Shown piece by piece: positions 16,955 through 26,548 of a stretch of 64,000 nucleotides of DNA (its first letter is position 1; each line of letters begins with the position of its first letter). Both the position numbers and the translations under genes were made by a program. The notes beneath the pieces are model-generated. The model saw nothing but the letters and a program-made list of their open reading frames with translations. It did no database searches and had not been told where the DNA came from. The stretch covers positions 1-64,000 of the forward strand of contig DGWH01000165.1 in assembly GCA_002395225.1 (NCBI GenBank). The letters run 5' to 3'. This DNA comes from Christensenella sp. UBA4263 (GTDB lineage Bacteria > Bacillota > Clostridia > Christensenellales > Aristaeellaceae).

Positions 16955-18598
16955 TCATTGGCCTCCTGACTGCAGATGTTCACCACCAGGTTTCATTACG
17001 GCAACCCAGCCATATTCCTCACGATTCATGTTCCGGAACGGCTCCTGATATGAATTCGGAATATCCAGAAGACAGATTGTATCCTCTTTTATATCTTCCG
17101 GCTTATACGTCCATCTTCCAAAACGAAGCGGAATCTGATATTTCGCATCTCCCTTTAAATTTCCCCACTCTTCCGTTTTTTGGAATTCTTTTGGATCAAA
17201 TTGATCATAAAACAATATTCTGGAATAATAGATCGCATCGGATACAAAAATCGGTTCATCGCCAGCCAGTTCTTTGGCTCTCTTCATCCCATCTTCCAGT
17301 CCATCCTGAAAAACAATCGCCAGAGCATCGCCATAATCGGTAAAATAATGATATTCAAATCGAATAAAAAACAGGCAATATACGGTAATGATAACTGACA
17401 ATACCTGCTGCTTTCTTTTTCTGAACCATTCTGAAAACACATCAATTCCCAGAGCAGTAAGTGCAAGAATCGGAATATGGATTCCGTTGATTCTCTGGAC
17501 TGCAATATTGACGAGAATTCCTATCGGAACCGATGCCAAAAAATGAAACAGAATGTACGCACTTTTCTTCCTTTTATATGTCTGAACGCAGCAGGCAATA
17601 AAACCAATTGGAAAAAACACGATAGAAATATGATGATAGAATCCATATCGAGGAGATGCATGAAAAATATCATGATCTGCCTGAACGAAAAACATATAGA
17701 GTGTTTTATGGATATTATCAGGTATATTCGATAAAGACACCTCATCCATTCTCCCGCTTATCAGATGCGGGATTGAAAAGTAAGCTGTCCTTATTTCAGG
17801 CAGCAGATCTTTATTAATCAGGACGAAAAGGATTAATGGGATTGCCAGAATCAGCAGAATCGTTCCTCCGGTCAGATACCATCCAAGAGCCTGTTTTCTT
17901 ATTTCACCTCTAATGAAACTATATGAAAGACTCATGACCAGAATTAAAGGAACAACAATCCACATAAGCGCATAACAGTAAAGACACAGCCCATACATCA
18001 GGCCACAAACAGGTGCAAATACCGGTTGTTCCAGTGTTCTCAAATAGAAGTACAAAGCAAACATGAGAAACGCGGGAGACAGATTTGATTCCAGCGCCCA
18101 CCTTGACAGTCCAATATGCCACGGGCTGACTGCAAGAAGAAATAACCCGATCAGAGCGATCCTCTCATTTGTTATTCTTCTCATCACACCATAAAACGCA
18201 GGAAGGGTTAAAATGGAAATGATTGCCATTGGAAGACGCGGGGTCATAACGGTTAAGCCCATTATTCTAACAAAAGGAATCAGAATATAGGTCAGCAGTG
18301 CATTCATTCCGCTTCCCCATGAAACAAAATACACCGGATTGACATACCCGCGGGAATCCATCCCTGTTTTAATCAGGCTATACGCCTCATATGTTGCATA
18401 GGCCTCATCCTGATTGATTCCTCCCGGAATCTTTCCAAGAAGGATCATTCTGGAAAGAATTCCGATGATCATCAGAATAAAGAACGTCCAGCGGACAGAG
18501 GCAGCATTTTTATTCATCGAGTTCATTCCGCTCATTTTATACTCAACTGTTTCCACACGCAAAATCTTTCCTTCCAAGCCATACCGGATACCATTCAT
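16955..18598 (-). CDS. ArnT/PMT-like (GT39/83-type) membrane glycosyltransferase
   Basis: This is a 547-residue protein with about a dozen membrane segments and a soluble C-terminal tail. The first-loop motif GGINQDEAYATYEAYSL (59-75) carries the Asp-Glu pair found in ArnT/PMT enzymes, followed by PVYFVSWGSGMNALLTY and, further on, PRLPMA and SPWHIGLSRWALESN. It resembles the proteins at 20404 and 28090. The start is uncertain: the ATG at 18598 has GGAAG close upstream, but the ATGs around residues 22-28 are possible. It is the last of three such genes after hprK. The sugar and acceptor are unknown. Confidence 0.78.
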   Translation of the reverse strand: MNGIRYGLEGKILRVETVEYKMSGMNSMNKNAASVRWTFFILMIIGILSRMILLGKIPGGINQDEAYATYEAYSLIKTGMDSRGYVNPVYFVSWGSGMNALLTYILIPFVRIMGLTVMTPRLPMAIISILTLPAFYGVMRRITNERIALIGLFLLAVSPWHIGLSRWALESNLSPAFLMFALYFYLRTLEQPVFAPVCGLMYGLCLYCYALMWIVVPLILVMSLSYSFIRGEIRKQALGWYLTGGTILLILAIPLILFVLINKDLLPEIRTAYFSIPHLISGRMDEVSLSNIPDNIHKTLYMFFVQADHDIFHASPRYGFYHHISIVFFPIGFIACCVQTYKRKKSAYILFHFLASVPIGILVNIAVQRINGIHIPILALTALGIDVFSEWFRKRKQQVLSVIITVYCLFFIRFEYHYFTDYGDALAIVFQDGLEDGMKRAKELAGDEPIFVSDAIYYSRILFYDQFDPKEFQKTEEWGNLKGDAKYQIPLRFGRWTYKPEDIKEDTICLLDIPNSYQEPFRNMNREEYGWVAVMKPGGEHLQSGGQ

Positions 18599-18656
18599 TG
18601 AACTTCCATGATTTCAAGCTGAAGGTTTCGGTTCAGCCTGTTCATGAACCGGGCTC

Positions 18657-20354
18657 TTATTCTGTTTTCACAGGCGCAACAACGGAATATCTGTCATACT
18701 CATGGTAATCAAATGCTTCAAGATCCCAGTTTCCCGCATCCTTTGACTGAATAATATAGATCTCATTCGGCTCAAGCTTTTCAAATATCGGAGGATAGAA
18801 TGCCGTATACTCCCGGCTCTCATCTCGCATGTCCGCATCAGCAGAATACAGATAAAGAACCTCGGATGCCTGATCCGGTGAAATATGCGGATATACTTCA
18901 TCCGTGAAGCAGACTTTATACCCTCTCTCCCCCTGAATTTCGTACGCTTTCCGAGAGGCATCTCTGTAATCCGGGAAGCTCACATTCATTGCACGCTGAT
19001 ATTCTCCTCCGAAAAGGAAGAAGCACAGGAATGCAAAATTCAGTCCCAGAAGTCCCATCAGGATACCGCTCCCTTTTCTGCTTTTTCCTTCGATCTGCGT
19101 CAATCCCCAGGCCATCAGCACGGCATCAAAGAAAAAGAAAGAGGAATAATCATAGCAATAGGTTGTTCCCGAATAATCAACAAATCCGACGCTGCCAAAA
19201 AGCAGGATCATGACGGCCGTACTTATTGCCCCAAAAAGAATGAACGTTCCTTTTCCCCGCTCATTTTCCGAGCCGATTCCGGCAAACCGCCGTCTGAGAA
19301 GTTCCATTCCGCCAAGCAGCATAAGCGGGAAACCGATCATATAGAGTGCATAAAAGCCCTCCGGCGCAATCACGGCAGAATTAATGTTTTCATGAGCAAT
19401 ATGCTGCATGATTCCCCCGCAGAACACCGCATTCCAGAACTGACTCACCACAACATTATACGGATTGTCGCTTCCCATCATCCTGGCGCCTATCCAGTTG
19501 GCTTTATTGAAACTTTCAACCTTCGGAATGTCAATAAGCCCCATGAGCGAAAAAGCTTCCCCGCCCGATAGATTGATCCATGCTGTCAGCATTGCCGGGC
19601 AGACGAGAACAAGCCCGATCACAGCCGCAAATATGCCATGCATTCTGAAACGTTTATAAACCACAGAAACAATCATCAGGCCTAACATAAAGAGCGGCGC
19701 AATGAAAAAGAACAGATCATACGTATAGGCCAGGCACGCAAAAAGGATCGCTCCGACATACAGCCAGCCTTTCTGCCTGAATCCCCGGACAGCCGCATAA
19801 AACGCGATCGGGAGCAGAAATACAGCCGCGTTGGCACTGGCGGTCAGTCTTGTGCTGAGAACAAAGTACGGGCTTATTGCCTGGATCAACAGCATGTATT
19901 TCCCCAGTACTGTCCCGCCAAGTTCCTTTCCTATTCCATACATGGCCAGCATCGAAAGAATGGACAACAAAACCAACGGAATCCTTGCCGTTAATGCATT
20001 GATTCCAAGCAGTCCAACAAACGGCGCTGTCAGGACTGAAAGGAGGGGACCGGCATTTTCCCCGCTCCACTGCGGGAGCAGTGTGGTCAGATGCTCACAG
20101 CCCAAAAAATGTCCCGTCTGCCAAAGCGTCTTTCCCTGGACGGCAGCCAGTGCTTCCTCTGCTGTCGGTCCATTGGGAAGCGTTCCCAGCATCAGTATTC
20201 GTGCAATACAGCCTGCTGCAAAGATTCCTGTACATATATACAGATGCCTTTTGCGAGAGTCTTTTGCTGTTTCGTGCAGCTTTGGATGATTGAAAACAAT
20301 ACAGACAATTAATGTAATGACAAGAAAAATCCACCCGGCAATTGTATATATCAT
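18657..20354 (-). CDS. Divergent ArnT/PMT-like membrane protein
   Basis: This 565-residue membrane protein shares the overall layout of its neighbours (ARIPLVLLSILSMLAMYGIG, then ISPYFVLSTRL). The first-loop motif, however, reads NGPTAEEALAAVQG (61-74), so the first acid of the usual Asp-Glu pair is Ala followed by Glu-Glu. It may be catalytically altered or non-catalytic. The large loop after residue 230 and the C-terminal domain are polar. It sits 50 bases after the gene at 20404 and 58 bases before the gene at 16955. The function is not assignable beyond membrane GT-C-like. Confidence 0.7.
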   Translation of the reverse strand: MIYTIAGWIFLVITLIVCIVFNHPKLHETAKDSRKRHLYICTGIFAAGCIARILMLGTLPNGPTAEEALAAVQGKTLWQTGHFLGCEHLTTLLPQWSGENAGPLLSVLTAPFVGLLGINALTARIPLVLLSILSMLAMYGIGKELGGTVLGKYMLLIQAISPYFVLSTRLTASANAAVFLLPIAFYAAVRGFRQKGWLYVGAILFACLAYTYDLFFFIAPLFMLGLMIVSVVYKRFRMHGIFAAVIGLVLVCPAMLTAWINLSGGEAFSLMGLIDIPKVESFNKANWIGARMMGSDNPYNVVVSQFWNAVFCGGIMQHIAHENINSAVIAPEGFYALYMIGFPLMLLGGMELLRRRFAGIGSENERGKGTFILFGAISTAVMILLFGSVGFVDYSGTTYCYDYSSFFFFDAVLMAWGLTQIEGKSRKGSGILMGLLGLNFAFLCFFLFGGEYQRAMNVSFPDYRDASRKAYEIQGERGYKVCFTDEVYPHISPDQASEVLYLYSADADMRDESREYTAFYPPIFEKLEPNEIYIIQSKDAGNWDLEAFDYHEYDRYSVVAPVKTE

Positions 20355-20403
20355 GCATTTCCTCTCTTCCCGGTGTTGCTGACCTTTTTACTGTGTCAAT
20401 GGC

Positions 20404-22146
20404 TTATTCTGCCCAATACTTTGGATATGCAGCAAAAAACAAATCGTAATCATAAATCAGATACTCTTCCGGATTAAATTTATCCGCATACTTGTCTTTA
20501 TACATCACATAAACGTTGCAGGCCATTGGCTCCGGCATAAACGAATCAGGATCGGTAATGTACACATACCGCTCTGTATAGTACCAGCCGGTCGGATTCC
20601 CGTCCGCTCCGGTTAAATCCGTCTGTTCAGTCAGCGCTTTATAATCAATTTCATGGGCAAACTGAACGGTAGGCTCAATCACATTTTGTTCTGTTCCGCT
20701 GGAAACGCCGATTACAATCTTGTCATAATCCATCCCCCAGGTATCTTTCAGAGCAGAAAAGAAACCGGATCTGAAATTCAGACCGACGAGATCCTGATAC
20801 GCCTTATTTCCAAAATAATCAGTGCAAAGGAAAGCAAAATTGACGGCGATCAATCCCACAGCCAGTACAGCCGTCAGTTTTACGCGGCGTCCCATTTCAT
20901 AAATGGCATAGCCGGACAGAATAATCAACGAATAAAACAGGTAATTAATCCGCATGATAAGGACACCTGTCTGCAGTCCTGTAAAAACGGCAGACAGCAT
21001 AAATGCCATCATAAAAACAGAATACGTTCTTAAAGCGGTATCCTTATTTTCCCGAACTTCCAGGCGTCTGGAACGCCACAGCCACACAAATCCAAAAACA
21101 TAGAATACGGGCATAAAGCGGAACATGGCATGCGCCCAGTCAATTGCATCATACGGCGCATTTTCAGGATTCAGCTCAAAGAGCATTTCGAAAACGCCTC
21201 TCACATTGATTCCCATTCCAAATATTCCATCTTTTTGCGCCAGAGCAATTTCACTCGCACGATGAGAATCTTTCAAATAGGGAAGCGTAAAAGGCCCTAT
21301 CTGTACGCTTTCCAGTCCGAATGCATTAATGATCATTGTCCAGTAATACATTCCCGACACCACCGCAAAGACCGCCAGACAGATAATCAGCTCATAAATG
21401 CGTACTTTGCGCCTTGAGACAAGATAAATCGCCATCGGCAATAAAAATGCAGGAACAAGAAACGCCGCCAGTCCATAGGCATATACGCAAAGACCGAAGA
21501 AAACCATGGATACATACAGAAACACTCTGTGCGTAAGACCGACATACAGGAAATAAATCGCCAGAAGAAAGATGTGCGGCATCATGTTGGCATCTATTGC
21601 CCACCGGCTTTGAAACATCTGCCATGGATTTGTCGCCACAAGAAAAAGAAGCAGAAGGCCAAAGCTTCTCCCTCTCATCCGTCTTCCGAGATCCCACAGC
21701 ACCGGCATCATCAAAACACTGATGATCAGCGACGGCAGACGCATGGCAAAAACCGTATTTCCAAAGAAGTGAAGAAACGGAATACAGATCCACGAATACA
21801 GGGTAGACATATTCGTATATTTCCATGCTTCAAAATACGTCGGCCATGAACGTCCAAAGGAGTCCACACCGTTTCTCAGCAGCAAAAATGATTCATATGC
21901 CCCTCGGACTCCATCCTGGTTCGTTCCCTTGGGAAGTTCGCAAAAGCGATATACCCTGACAAATATTCCTGCACCCAAACAAAGCACAAAGAACAGCCAA
22001 TACCATTTATCCCAGGATGCCAGTTTTCCCTCAGCTATGGCAAGTGCTTTGACTCCCATCACCTTTTCCCGGAGCTTCTGACTGAATGCCATACAAAGCA
22101 AAACAATACTGAATGGAACAAACACACCATACGTGACCCAATTCAT
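20404..22146 (-). CDS. ArnT/PMT-like membrane protein with altered acidic motif
   Basis: This is a 580-residue protein with about twelve membrane segments. The first loop reads KGTNQDGVRGAYESFLLL (73-90): the Asp of the Asp-Glu pair is kept but Glu is replaced by Gly. It continues WPTYFEAWKYTNMSTLYSW and NPWQMFQSRWAIDANM, closely like the proteins at 16955 and 28090. I prefer the ATG at 22146, behind GAGGGAGAG; an ATG at 22173 overlaps the hprK stop. It is probably cotranscribed with hprK. Confidence 0.72.
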   Translation of the reverse strand: MNWVTYGVFVPFSIVLLCMAFSQKLREKVMGVKALAIAEGKLASWDKWYWLFFVLCLGAGIFVRVYRFCELPKGTNQDGVRGAYESFLLLRNGVDSFGRSWPTYFEAWKYTNMSTLYSWICIPFLHFFGNTVFAMRLPSLIISVLMMPVLWDLGRRMRGRSFGLLLLFLVATNPWQMFQSRWAIDANMMPHIFLLAIYFLYVGLTHRVFLYVSMVFFGLCVYAYGLAAFLVPAFLLPMAIYLVSRRKVRIYELIICLAVFAVVSGMYYWTMIINAFGLESVQIGPFTLPYLKDSHRASEIALAQKDGIFGMGINVRGVFEMLFELNPENAPYDAIDWAHAMFRFMPVFYVFGFVWLWRSRRLEVRENKDTALRTYSVFMMAFMLSAVFTGLQTGVLIMRINYLFYSLIILSGYAIYEMGRRVKLTAVLAVGLIAVNFAFLCTDYFGNKAYQDLVGLNFRSGFFSALKDTWGMDYDKIVIGVSSGTEQNVIEPTVQFAHEIDYKALTEQTDLTGADGNPTGWYYTERYVYITDPDSFMPEPMACNVYVMYKDKYADKFNPEEYLIYDYDLFFAAYPKYWAE

Positions 22147-22169
22147 ACGTTTCTCTCCCTCATCACAAG

Positions 22170-23096
22170 TCATTCCCTGTTTTTGACTGAATATTTATCC
22201 CACAGACGCCGGTCCAATTCTTCTGCCGCATCATATCCTTCCTTAAAAAGAACCCAGCGTCTTGCCGCAATCTCGACAATCGTTGCCAGACTTCTTCCCG
22301 GCCTGACCGGCACCTCAAGAAGCGGCACATCAATTCCAAGAATTGATTCGGTCATATCAGAGCGTCCAAGCCGGTCATAGCTTTTCCCGTCCTGCCACAG
22401 CGCAATCCGTATGATCAAATCCAGTTTTTTTCTTCGTTCAACCGCTCCGATCCCGAAGATTTTCTTTACATCTACGATCCCAACGCCGCGCAGTTCCATC
22501 AGATCCCGGACCATCTCCGGCGCTTCCCCGTAAAGACGGATTCCTATTCTTGAGATATCGACAACGTCATCCGCCACCAGCTGATGCCCATGATTAATCA
22601 GTTCAAGCGCACACTCACTTTTCCCTACTCCGCTGTCTCCGGTAATCATGACCCCGACTCCGAAAACATCCATAAGCACGCCGTGACATGATTCATGCGG
22701 GGCAAATGCTTCGGCCAGATATTCCATTGCATAGGCAGAAAAAGCCGCTGTTACCTCGGCTGTCCCATAAATCGGAATTCCATGATTTCTTGCCATATTC
22801 CGCATTTCATCCGGACATTCCATCCCCCTTGCAATGATGACACAAGGGAGATCATACGAAAAATACTTTTCAAGCCGTTCACGGCGAACATTTTCATCCA
22901 GACTGATCAGATAAAGCATTTCTGTCTTGCCAATCAGCTGCGGTCTCTCACTGGCAAACACCTCAAAATATCCTGCGAACTGAAGTCCCGGCCTGCAAAT
23001 ATCAGGGACTTTAATCATTCGTTCATGTGCCGATTCGGAATCGCAAATGATTTTCAGATCCATTTTTTTTGCAAATTGACTTGATGAAACCTGCAT
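22170..23096 (-). CDS. hprK: HPr kinase/phosphorylase
   Basis: HprK phosphorylates and dephosphorylates Ser46 of HPr (and Crh where present), linking glycolytic state to carbon catabolite control. The 308-residue protein shows the N-terminal HPrK domain, His138 in HESCHGVLMDVFG, Walker A GDSGVGKSE (153-161), the Asp pair VADDVV (174-179), the family signature ELRGVGIVDV (201-210) and VRPGRSLATI near the C-terminus. I start at the ATG at 23096; a GTG at 23153 would add an atypical leader. The stop sits just before the start of the ArnT-like gene at 22146, so the kinase heads that operon. HPr itself is not in the window. Confidence 0.95.
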   Translation of the reverse strand: MQVSSSQFAKKMDLKIICDSESAHERMIKVPDICRPGLQFAGYFEVFASERPQLIGKTEMLYLISLDENVRRERLEKYFSYDLPCVIIARGMECPDEMRNMARNHGIPIYGTAEVTAAFSAYAMEYLAEAFAPHESCHGVLMDVFGVGVMITGDSGVGKSECALELINHGHQLVADDVVDISRIGIRLYGEAPEMVRDLMELRGVGIVDVKKIFGIGAVERRKKLDLIIRIALWQDGKSYDRLGRSDMTESILGIDVPLLEVPVRPGRSLATIVEIAARRWVLFKEGYDAAEELDRRLWDKYSVKNRE

Positions 23097-23277
23097 AACC
23101 CCTGTTGCTCCAATTTCGTAAAAAATAAAAGCCTCTGTTCCGAAGAACAACACCTACTTCATCCAAACATGATGCTTTCTCGGCATCTGCCCGCAATTTT
23201 CTCTATTATACTGAAAGACCCCAAAAATGTCATTCACTAAACCCCATTTTCTGTTGAGAAAATCTTTCTAAAACTCC

Positions 23278-23306
23278 TTGACCCATGTTTCACTTGGCTG
23301 TAAAAT
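23278..23306 (+). promoter_or_regulatory. Promoter of the glucokinase gene
   Basis: TTGACC (23278-23283), a 17-base spacer and TAAAAT (23301-23306) form a near-consensus sigma-A promoter. Transcription would start about 30 bases before the ATG at 23343. Confidence 0.7.
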
Positions 23307-23342
23307 CATTTTACTCATTATGATGTCGCGGAGGGATTCTAT

Positions 23343-24293
23343 ATGTTTTTCATTGGAATAGATATTGGCGGAACCGGTATTAAAGCCGGTATTATTAACG
23401 AAGACGGACATATTCTTATGAAAGATTCCATAAAGACCGGTGCAGACCGTCCTTATCAGGAAGTTGTTCGTGATATTGCAGAGCTCTGCAATTCCCTTAT
23501 CTCGAAGATGCAGCTTACAACAGATCAAATTGAATCAATCGGCGTCGGCGTTCCGGGAATTTGCGATCAGAAAACCGGTGTCATCCCTTTCTGCACAAAC
23601 CTCGGATGGCATGAAGTTCCTTTTATCGCTGATATGCACAAATACTTTCCGAAACTCCCTGTCTATGTGGACAATGACGCAACCGTCGCAGGCCTGGCAG
23701 AATCCGTCGCAGGTGTCAGTGCCGGCACTCAGTCAAGTGTCTTCATCACCCTGGGTACAGGTGTCGGCGGCGGCATTGTGATAAATGGAAGACCCTATTC
23801 CGGCTCCCACGGCGTTGGCTCTGAAATAGGTCATATGGTCATCCGCATGGAAGGGGAGCCCTGTACCTGTGGAAAACGCGGCTGTTTTGAACGTTATGCC
23901 TCTGCTACTGCCATTATACGCGAGGCACGCAAAGCGGTGGCCGATCATCCCGAAAGCATGATTATGCAGCTGTGCGAAAACGATCCGGAAAACATAACCG
24001 CAAAAACCGTCTTTGATGCAGCCAAAGAAAACGATCCCACCGCCGTGAAACTCTTTAACAATTATGTCAAATCACTGGCACACGGCATCGTCAATATTAT
24101 CAACATCGTTGATCCGGAAATCATCGTTCTTGGCGGCGGTGTTTCAAATGCCGGCGATTTCCTTCTCAATGCCGTCAGAGAAGCCGTAAAGCCCTTCATT
24201 TTTTATAAGACCCAGCCATATGCCACCATTCTTCTGGCTCAGCTGGGTGCCGATGCCGGCATAATCGGCGCCGCAATGCTCGGCAAACATTAA
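23343..24293 (+). CDS. ROK-family glucokinase
   Basis: This is a 316-residue sugar kinase, predicted to phosphorylate glucose with ATP. The phosphate-binding loop is IGIDIGGTGIKAG (4-16). Further motifs are VYVDNDATVAG, TLGTGVGGGIVING, EIGHM and the ROK zinc site CTCGKRGCFERYAS. The ATG follows GGAGG. It is divergent from hprK, so two glucose-signalling genes share one intergenic region. An LCP gene, an aminopeptidase and a membrane protein follow on the same strand after a hairpin. Specificity for glucose rather than N-acetylmannosamine is inferred from the overall match. Confidence 0.9.
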   Translation: MFFIGIDIGGTGIKAGIINEDGHILMKDSIKTGADRPYQEVVRDIAELCNSLISKMQLTTDQIESIGVGVPGICDQKTGVIPFCTNLGWHEVPFIADMHKYFPKLPVYVDNDATVAGLAESVAGVSAGTQSSVFITLGTGVGGGIVINGRPYSGSHGVGSEIGHMVIRMEGEPCTCGKRGCFERYASATAIIREARKAVADHPESMIMQLCENDPENITAKTVFDAAKENDPTAVKLFNNYVKSLAHGIVNIINIVDPEIIVLGGGVSNAGDFLLNAVREAVKPFIFYKTQPYATILLAQLGADAGIIGAAMLGKH

Positions 24294-24326
24294 ACCGGAT
24301 CGTTTTAAGACATAAAATGTACCGTC

Positions 24327-24352
24327 ACCCCGGGATTCCCGGGGTCTTTATC
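24327..24352 (+). terminator. GC-rich hairpin after the glucokinase gene
   Basis: ACCCCGGG (24327-24334) pairs with CCCGGGGT (24338-24345) with a three-base loop, followed by CTTTATCT. The stem is strong but the T-run is poor, so it is probably a partial terminator before the LCP gene. Confidence 0.5.
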
Positions 24353-24365
24353 TAGCTTTGAGGTA

Positions 24366-25199
24366 ATGTCATTGAAAAAAGCAGTTAAAATCTTATTGTG
24401 CGTTTTAATCGTTCTTGTTGTCATCTTTATCGCCGCCCCTCACGGAAAAACAAACTACCTGTTCATCGGGGTGGACAACTATGGTTCTCTGAACAATACG
24501 GGACGAAGTGATACCATCCTGCTTGTACACCTGGATTTCGACCATCACAAAGTCGGTCTTGTCACCTTTGCCAGAGATCTCCTTCTTGATTACAATAACA
24601 CCGATACCAAAATAAACACCATTATTCGCCTCGGTGGCGAGGAAGCGCTTGTCAGTACGATTGAAAATAACTTTGACATCGATATTAATGGCTGGTTTCG
24701 CCTGAATTTTTCCTCTCTTGTTTCCATTATCGATGAAATCGGTGGTGTAGAGGTTGAACTGACCGATGCAGAGGCAAAATATATCGATCATTCTATCGGC
24801 AAATATCCGACAAATCCGCTTTCTGAAGGCCCCTGTCGTCTGAATGGCGGTCAGGCTCTTTCCTATGTACGGTGCAGAAGACTGGATAATGATTTTGGAC
24901 GCGGGAACCGCCAGTCAAAGCTTGTAAAAGCATTGATCAAAGAGAGCCGCTCCATGGGCGTCTTCCGTATCATGGACCTGTATAATAATATGAAACATGC
25001 ATGGCGGTCCAATCTGACGAACGCCGAACAATTCCGTCTTCTCTTCTCCTGTATCTTCCTGCGTCACGCGGAGGTTACCCGGGTTGGCATTCCCTTTGAA
25101 CACATGTACCAATATAAAAGCAGTTCCAGCGGTGACAACGGTGTCGCCATTTATCTGGAAAAAACCGTCGAGGCCCTTCATGACGCCATAAAATTCTAG
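24366..25199 (+). CDS. LytR-CpsA-Psr (LCP) family protein
   Basis: This is a 277-residue protein with one N-terminal membrane anchor (residues 7-25) and an extracellular LCP domain. Conserved sites are GRSDT (46-50), FARDLLL (68-74), TKINT (81-85) and DFGRGNRQSKLV. LCP enzymes ligate lipid-linked glycopolymers to peptidoglycan. It differs in sequence from the LCP protein at 8865, and unlike that one it has no cleavage-site-like motif. The start is taken at the ATG close behind GAGG; a TTG two codons later has better spacing. It lies 11 bases before the aminopeptidase gene. Confidence 0.92.
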   Translation: MSLKKAVKILLCVLIVLVVIFIAAPHGKTNYLFIGVDNYGSLNNTGRSDTILLVHLDFDHHKVGLVTFARDLLLDYNNTDTKINTIIRLGGEEALVSTIENNFDIDINGWFRLNFSSLVSIIDEIGGVEVELTDAEAKYIDHSIGKYPTNPLSEGPCRLNGGQALSYVRCRRLDNDFGRGNRQSKLVKALIKESRSMGVFRIMDLYNNMKHAWRSNLTNAEQFRLLFSCIFLRHAEVTRVGIPFEHMYQYKSSSSGDNGVAIYLEKTVEALHDAIKF

Positions 25200-25210
25200 G
25201 AGGTTTATAT

Positions 25211-26521
25211 ATGCGCTCCGATCCTCAGTCATTTTTTCGTTTCGTACAGCAGTCACCCACTGCTTTTCACGCTGTTCGTACCGTCTCCGCACAACTGGAG
25301 GCGGCAGGATTCCGGTATCTTGATGAAACCGAATGCTGGCAGCTTACTGCCGGCGGAAAGTACTATACAACAAAAAACAATTCTGCTCTGATTGCGTTTA
25401 TTCTTCCTTCCGAGCCTTTCACTCATTTTCAGATCATTTCCAGTCACGCCGACTCCCCCATGCTCAAGCTGAAGCCTTCGTATGAGAGCCCTTCCTGTAA
25501 TTGCTATATCCGGCTAAATGTTGAAGTGTATGGCGGGATGATTATGTCCACCTGGCTGGATCGTCCGCTGTCAATTGCCGGGCGGGTCATTCTCCGAAAT
25601 CATCATCAGCTCGAAACCCGTCTGGTTGATCTGGAAGATGATGCTGCGCTCATTCCCAACATGCCCATCCATTTCAACCGCGATATTAATGACGGCTATA
25701 AGTATAACCCCCAGGTTGATCTGATTCCTTTATACGGAGACTCAGGTGACAAAAACGAGCTGCTTTCACATCTGGCGAAATCAGTTGATGCCGCTCCGGA
25801 TCAGATAATCGGTTCCGATCTGTTCCTGTACAACCGCGCCTCCGGATCCGTCTGGGGAGCCCAAAAACAGTTCTTCTCCTGTCCCCGGATTGACGATCTG
25901 GAATGCGCATACACTTCTTTGCAGTCTTTTCTCTCTGTCGATAATGCAGCCGGCAAAATGATTCCGGTCTATGCCCTGTTTGATAATGAGGAAGTCGGAA
26001 GCGGCAGCAAACAGGGAGCAGACTCAACCTTTCTGACAGATGTTCTGTCTCAAATTCATACAAACTTCGCTCACGGCACTCCATTCTCTGCCGTTTTGGC
26101 GAGAAGCTTCATGCTCTCCGCGGACAACGCCCACGCGGTTCATCCGAATCATCCCGAAAAATACGACGAGCAGAACCGTGTCTATATGAATAAGGGCATT
26201 GTCATCAAACACAGCGCAAATCAGAAATATACCACCGACGGACTCTCCAGTGCCGTCTTTGAGGATATCTGCCACAGGAACGGGATTCCCGTTCAGCATT
26301 TCACGAACCGTTCCGACATGCGCGGCGGTTCTACCCTTGGCAATATTGCCAATACCCACGCCTCCATGAACACCGCTGACATTGGTCTGGCCCAGCTAGC
26401 CATGCACTCCAGCTATGAAACAGCCGGCTGCTCGGATATTGACTATATGATCAATGCATTAAAGGCATTCTACAAAACAAATCTCTCCATTTCCGGCAAT
26501 GGGCTTGTTGTACTGGGTTAA
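25211..26521 (+). CDS. M18-family aminopeptidase
   Basis: This 436-residue cytosolic zinc aminopeptidase removes N-terminal residues, often acidic ones, from peptides. Metal and catalytic motifs are SSHADSP (near 78), LFDNEEVGSGSKQGADS (near 258-274) and a C-terminal HSANQKYTTD. The length fits the family. The ATG follows a perfect AGGAGG. It is in line with the LCP gene upstream and the membrane protein downstream; the link to surface glycans appears only positional. Confidence 0.92.
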   Translation: MRSDPQSFFRFVQQSPTAFHAVRTVSAQLEAAGFRYLDETECWQLTAGGKYYTTKNNSALIAFILPSEPFTHFQIISSHADSPMLKLKPSYESPSCNCYIRLNVEVYGGMIMSTWLDRPLSIAGRVILRNHHQLETRLVDLEDDAALIPNMPIHFNRDINDGYKYNPQVDLIPLYGDSGDKNELLSHLAKSVDAAPDQIIGSDLFLYNRASGSVWGAQKQFFSCPRIDDLECAYTSLQSFLSVDNAAGKMIPVYALFDNEEVGSGSKQGADSTFLTDVLSQIHTNFAHGTPFSAVLARSFMLSADNAHAVHPNHPEKYDEQNRVYMNKGIVIKHSANQKYTTDGLSSAVFEDICHRNGIPVQHFTNRSDMRGGSTLGNIANTHASMNTADIGLAQLAMHSSYETAGCSDIDYMINALKAFYKTNLSISGNGLVVLG

Positions 26522-26548
26522 TCGTCCGTAAAGGAGTCTTTATTTCCG

